Shown in pieces: positions 51,525 to 53,696 of a stretch of DNA of 53,696 nt. A model generated the notes under the pieces. The model was not told the origin of the DNA and did not search any database. It worked only from the letters and a program-made list of their open reading frames with translations. The position numbers and the translations under genes are program-made. Numbering within the stretch: position 1 is the stretch's first letter; every line of letters begins with the position of its first letter. The stretch is from Ignisphaera cupida (GTDB lineage: Archaea > Thermoproteota > Thermoprotei_A > Sulfolobales > Ignisphaeraceae), in NCBI RefSeq assembly GCF_030186535.1, contig NZ_JASNVW010000008.1:1-53696 (forward strand), in the 5' to 3' direction.

Positions 51525-53696
51525 ATGTTAAAAAAGAAGAAAATGAAGTATCCAATAATAACTATAGTAATATTAATAATGGCTGTTCTTGCTGCACCTC
51601 TTCCCCTATTAACTGCTGAAGCTGGTGGCACATTTCATTTAGTTGCTTGGTATGTGCTGCCACCAACAATAACATGGAATCCGTTTGCAAGTGGAAGCGC
51701 AATAGGTGGTGCTCAGGGGCTTATAGGATCTGCATGTATAGCTCCTCTATATGTTTTCGAGGCTTATCATGGCTATTTGTTACCCATTTTAGCTAAGGAT
51801 CTAAGCATTAACTTGGCTGAGGGATATCTCGAAGTTAAGTTATTTAATGACAACAAGTGGTTTGATGGCAAATCCACATATCCGTTTACAGCAAAGGATG
51901 TGTGGACATATTATACGATTCAATGGAAAATATTTAGAAACTTCCTTCCATGGCTTTTAGACGTTAGGATTGTAGATGATTATACCATTAGATTCTACTT
52001 CAATAAATCAATGATTTCAATTAGAGCACCATTATATGATCCAAAAACAGCAAAAGTTGATACATCTAAAATCTATGACTATAGTTTCACAACAAACTTT
52101 TGGTATCAAGGACTTTTCCAGTTGTTGACATGGGGAGTCTCAACACCATATACAATCTTCGGAAAATATGCAGAACAAGTAGCTGATATCCCCATTAATG
52201 AAATACCGACTAGACTTAACTTAACAAAACTTCAAAACGATATTAGAAACATGCCTATGGATACACCATGGTGTAATGGCCCATTCTGGCCAGATCCTGC
52301 GACATTAACAACAACTGGTGTTAAAGTAGTTAAGAATCCTGGTTATAGATGGTCTAAATACATCAAGTATAGTGGGGGTGAAATACTATTTGCCAGAGCT
52401 GAAGAGCAAATGGTTGGCTGGTTGATGGAAGGAAAAGACCTGTTGACATGGCATGGCATATCACCACTAGCATTAGCAGAAGTGGATAAGGCATCAACTG
52501 TGAAGGGAGCTTATCTAGAGGGTTTGGAGGTGCAAGGAATATGGTTCAACATACTAAAGTATCCATTTAACATAACAGAAGTTAGACAGGCCCTAGTACT
52601 ACTTATAAACAGAACAGAGGCTGCAAAAGCATTTCCACCTGTAACATTAGAGTACAAAGATTTGGTTACAGGTATTCGAAGTTCTGCAGAATTACCTGAT
52701 TGGATTAGGGATAATCTTTATGATTGGAGCTATAATCCTCAGAAAGCATATCAGCTTTTGCAAAGCGTAGGATTTAAGAGAGGACCTGATGGAAAATGGT
52801 ATACACCAGATGGAAAGCCATTCCACTTTGAGGTAATGTGTGTATCTGCATGGGCTGATTGGGTATCACAAGCAAGCAATCTTGCTGCTCAGTGGCAAGC
52901 ACACGGTATTGATGCTGTAGCAAATTGTGTAGATGTGGGTGTCTACAATACATTATGGAATAATCTCCAATTTGATGTAACACTACATTGGGATGTGATA
53001 AATCCAGCATCAATAGCAATGGCATATACAGGCTACTTAAATAGATATTGGGTTGCATGGTCTTATCTAGGTCAAATGTACATGAACTATACATGGCCAG
53101 TGCCGCTAAAGAATGGCACAACCATATATGTTAATCCATGGTTCGAGCAGCAAAAACTACAAGCACTTGTTCCAGGAACGCCAGAGTTTTGGAGCACTAT
53201 AGCAAAGTTAACCTGGTTCTGGAACTACTACATGCCAACATACCCAATATGGGTATTCAGAAGAGGTTGGCAAGTAAGCATAGCAGAATCAAACTTTGCT
53301 CAATTATTAGGAGCACCAGACGACAAATTAGACGTTAAAGGGTACACACAGTATGCATGGGGTATAAGTAAAAGCTGGGTCGCTACAGCATGGTATTGGG
53401 GTATGTACTCAGTCTACGTATGGATGAGCTATGGAATACTAGAACCACCATCACAGCCACTTGCATGGCCTCCAACCACACCACCTCTAAATCCATATGA
53501 AAAATTACCATCGGAAGCAAAAATAATTAAAATTACAGAAATTGTGAAACCAGCTCCTACTCCTACACCAACACCTACACCAACTCCAACGCCAACACCA
53601 TCCCCAACACCTACAATAGCACCTACAATAACAACAACTGTTACAACTGTTGTTACTCAAACAATTGAAAGAACTGTTACAACAATATCAACAATG
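51525..53696 (+). CDS. ABC importer substrate-binding protein, family 5 (cut at right edge)
   Basis: This is the extracellular receptor of the Dpp-type system. A signal/anchor follows a lysine start (MLKKKKMKYPIITIVILIMAVLAAPLPLL, membrane segment about 9-27). The family-5 fold is visible in TWNPFASGSAIGG, KLFNDNKWFDGKSTYPFTAKDVWTYY, FNITEVRQALVLLINR and DWSYNPQKAYQLLQSVGFKR. The C-terminus begins a Pro/Thr-rich stalk (PTPTPTPTPTP) that normally links archaeal binding proteins to a membrane anchor; the anchor lies beyond the window. ATG 51525 follows GTGTGAT; in-frame GTG 51492 and 51516 are alternatives. A TTTAAATAATTTAAA box (about 51453-51467) suggests its own promoter, giving more receptor than transporter. 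Confidence 0.92.
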   Translation, partial: MLKKKKMKYPIITIVILIMAVLAAPLPLLTAEAGGTFHLVAWYVLPPTITWNPFASGSAIGGAQGLIGSACIAPLYVFEAYHGYLLPILAKDLSINLAEGYLEVKLFNDNKWFDGKSTYPFTAKDVWTYYTIQWKIFRNFLPWLLDVRIVDDYTIRFYFNKSMISIRAPLYDPKTAKVDTSKIYDYSFTTNFWYQGLFQLLTWGVSTPYTIFGKYAEQVADIPINEIPTRLNLTKLQNDIRNMPMDTPWCNGPFWPDPATLTTTGVKVVKNPGYRWSKYIKYSGGEILFARAEEQMVGWLMEGKDLLTWHGISPLALAEVDKASTVKGAYLEGLEVQGIWFNILKYPFNITEVRQALVLLINRTEAAKAFPPVTLEYKDLVTGIRSSAELPDWIRDNLYDWSYNPQKAYQLLQSVGFKRGPDGKWYTPDGKPFHFEVMCVSAWADWVSQASNLAAQWQAHGIDAVANCVDVGVYNTLWNNLQFDVTLHWDVINPASIAMAYTGYLNRYWVAWSYLGQMYMNYTWPVPLKNGTTIYVNPWFEQQKLQALVPGTPEFWSTIAKLTWFWNYYMPTYPIWVFRRGWQVSIAESNFAQLLGAPDDKLDVKGYTQYAWGISKSWVATAWYWGMYSVYVWMSYGILEPPSQPLAWPPTTPPLNPYEKLPSEAKIIKITEIVKPAPTPTPTPTPTPTPTPSPTPTIAPTITTTVTTVVTQTIERTVTTISTM

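Noticed and set aside
53545-53610. ACACCAACTCC-type tandem repeats as a DNA repeat element
   Set aside because: They encode the Pro/Thr stalk of the binding protein and need no other explanation.

Overview
The window looks like a piece of an AT-rich (roughly 35-40% G+C) hyperthermophilic crenarchaeon (Thermoproteota). The evidence is a subtype I-A CRISPR-Cas locus with csa1, csa3, csa5 and cas8a2, TATA-type promoters with GGTG-like ribosome sites, many GTG/TTG starts, NurA-HerA, NreA, a two-repeat TBP, an archaeal-type glutamine synthetase and short intergenic gaps. The set of sugar enzymes and the type I-A locus suit an organotrophic member of the Desulfurococcales/Ignisphaera-Thermoproteales kind, but I cannot fix the genus.

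1-12.3 kb is one complete CRISPR-Cas region. A CRISPR array (17 identical 25-nt repeats, running off the left edge) is transcribed leftward from a leader at 1214-1476. The adaptation genes csa1-cas1-cas2-cas4 run rightward. A long leftward operon csa5-cas7-cas5-cas8a2-cas3'-cas3''-cas6-wHTH (11296 to 4139) carries the interference complex, and csa3 is divergent to it. A second, inverted, perfect 73-bp copy of the leader with one decayed repeat lies at 12141-12247, just upstream of birA, so the cas genes are bracketed by inverted leaders.

The most striking observation is that the leftward cas operon contains a family of CRISPR-repeat look-alikes inside its own genes: one with 24/25 identity in the middle of cas6, others at the start of cas6, in cas3', twice in cas8a2, and a weak one in the cas8a2-cas3' gap. 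All are in the sense orientation of the mRNA, that is, the orientation in which Cas6 cuts pre-crRNA. They begin exactly after csa5-cas7-cas5, the genes for the backbone subunits. This suggests, as inference, a post-transcriptional feedback or stoichiometry control of the cas operon by Cas6 or Cascade.

12.3-32 kb is metabolic and housekeeping: biotin ligase, an L-fucose isomerase-like protein, a DUF438/PAS protein with a small HTH regulator, a rubredoxin-like protein, stomatin plus NfeD protease, an MFS carrier, a wHTH/solute-binding fusion regulator, peroxiredoxin, NreA, a radical SAM protein, alpha-L-fucosidase, a decayed membrane-hydrogenase/Nuo-type operon remnant, an EamA transporter, a nucleotidyltransferase, a Fae homologue and MoaC.

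32-44 kb holds two orphan proteins, a VapBC pair whose toxin is frameshifted, an acetyltransferase, nurA-herA, a TBP with terminal extensions, a phosphoesterase, guaA, glnA followed by a stand-alone C-terminal fragment of glutamate synthase, two divergent related membrane proteins and an RNA m5C methyltransferase.

44-53.7 kb is a glycan-use locus: a membrane-anchored GH35 beta-galactosidase divergent from a complete Dpp/Opp-type ABC importer (two permeases, two ATPases and a binding protein cut by the right edge). Together with the fucosidase and fucose isomerase-like protein it suggests use of galactosylated and fucosylated oligosaccharides.
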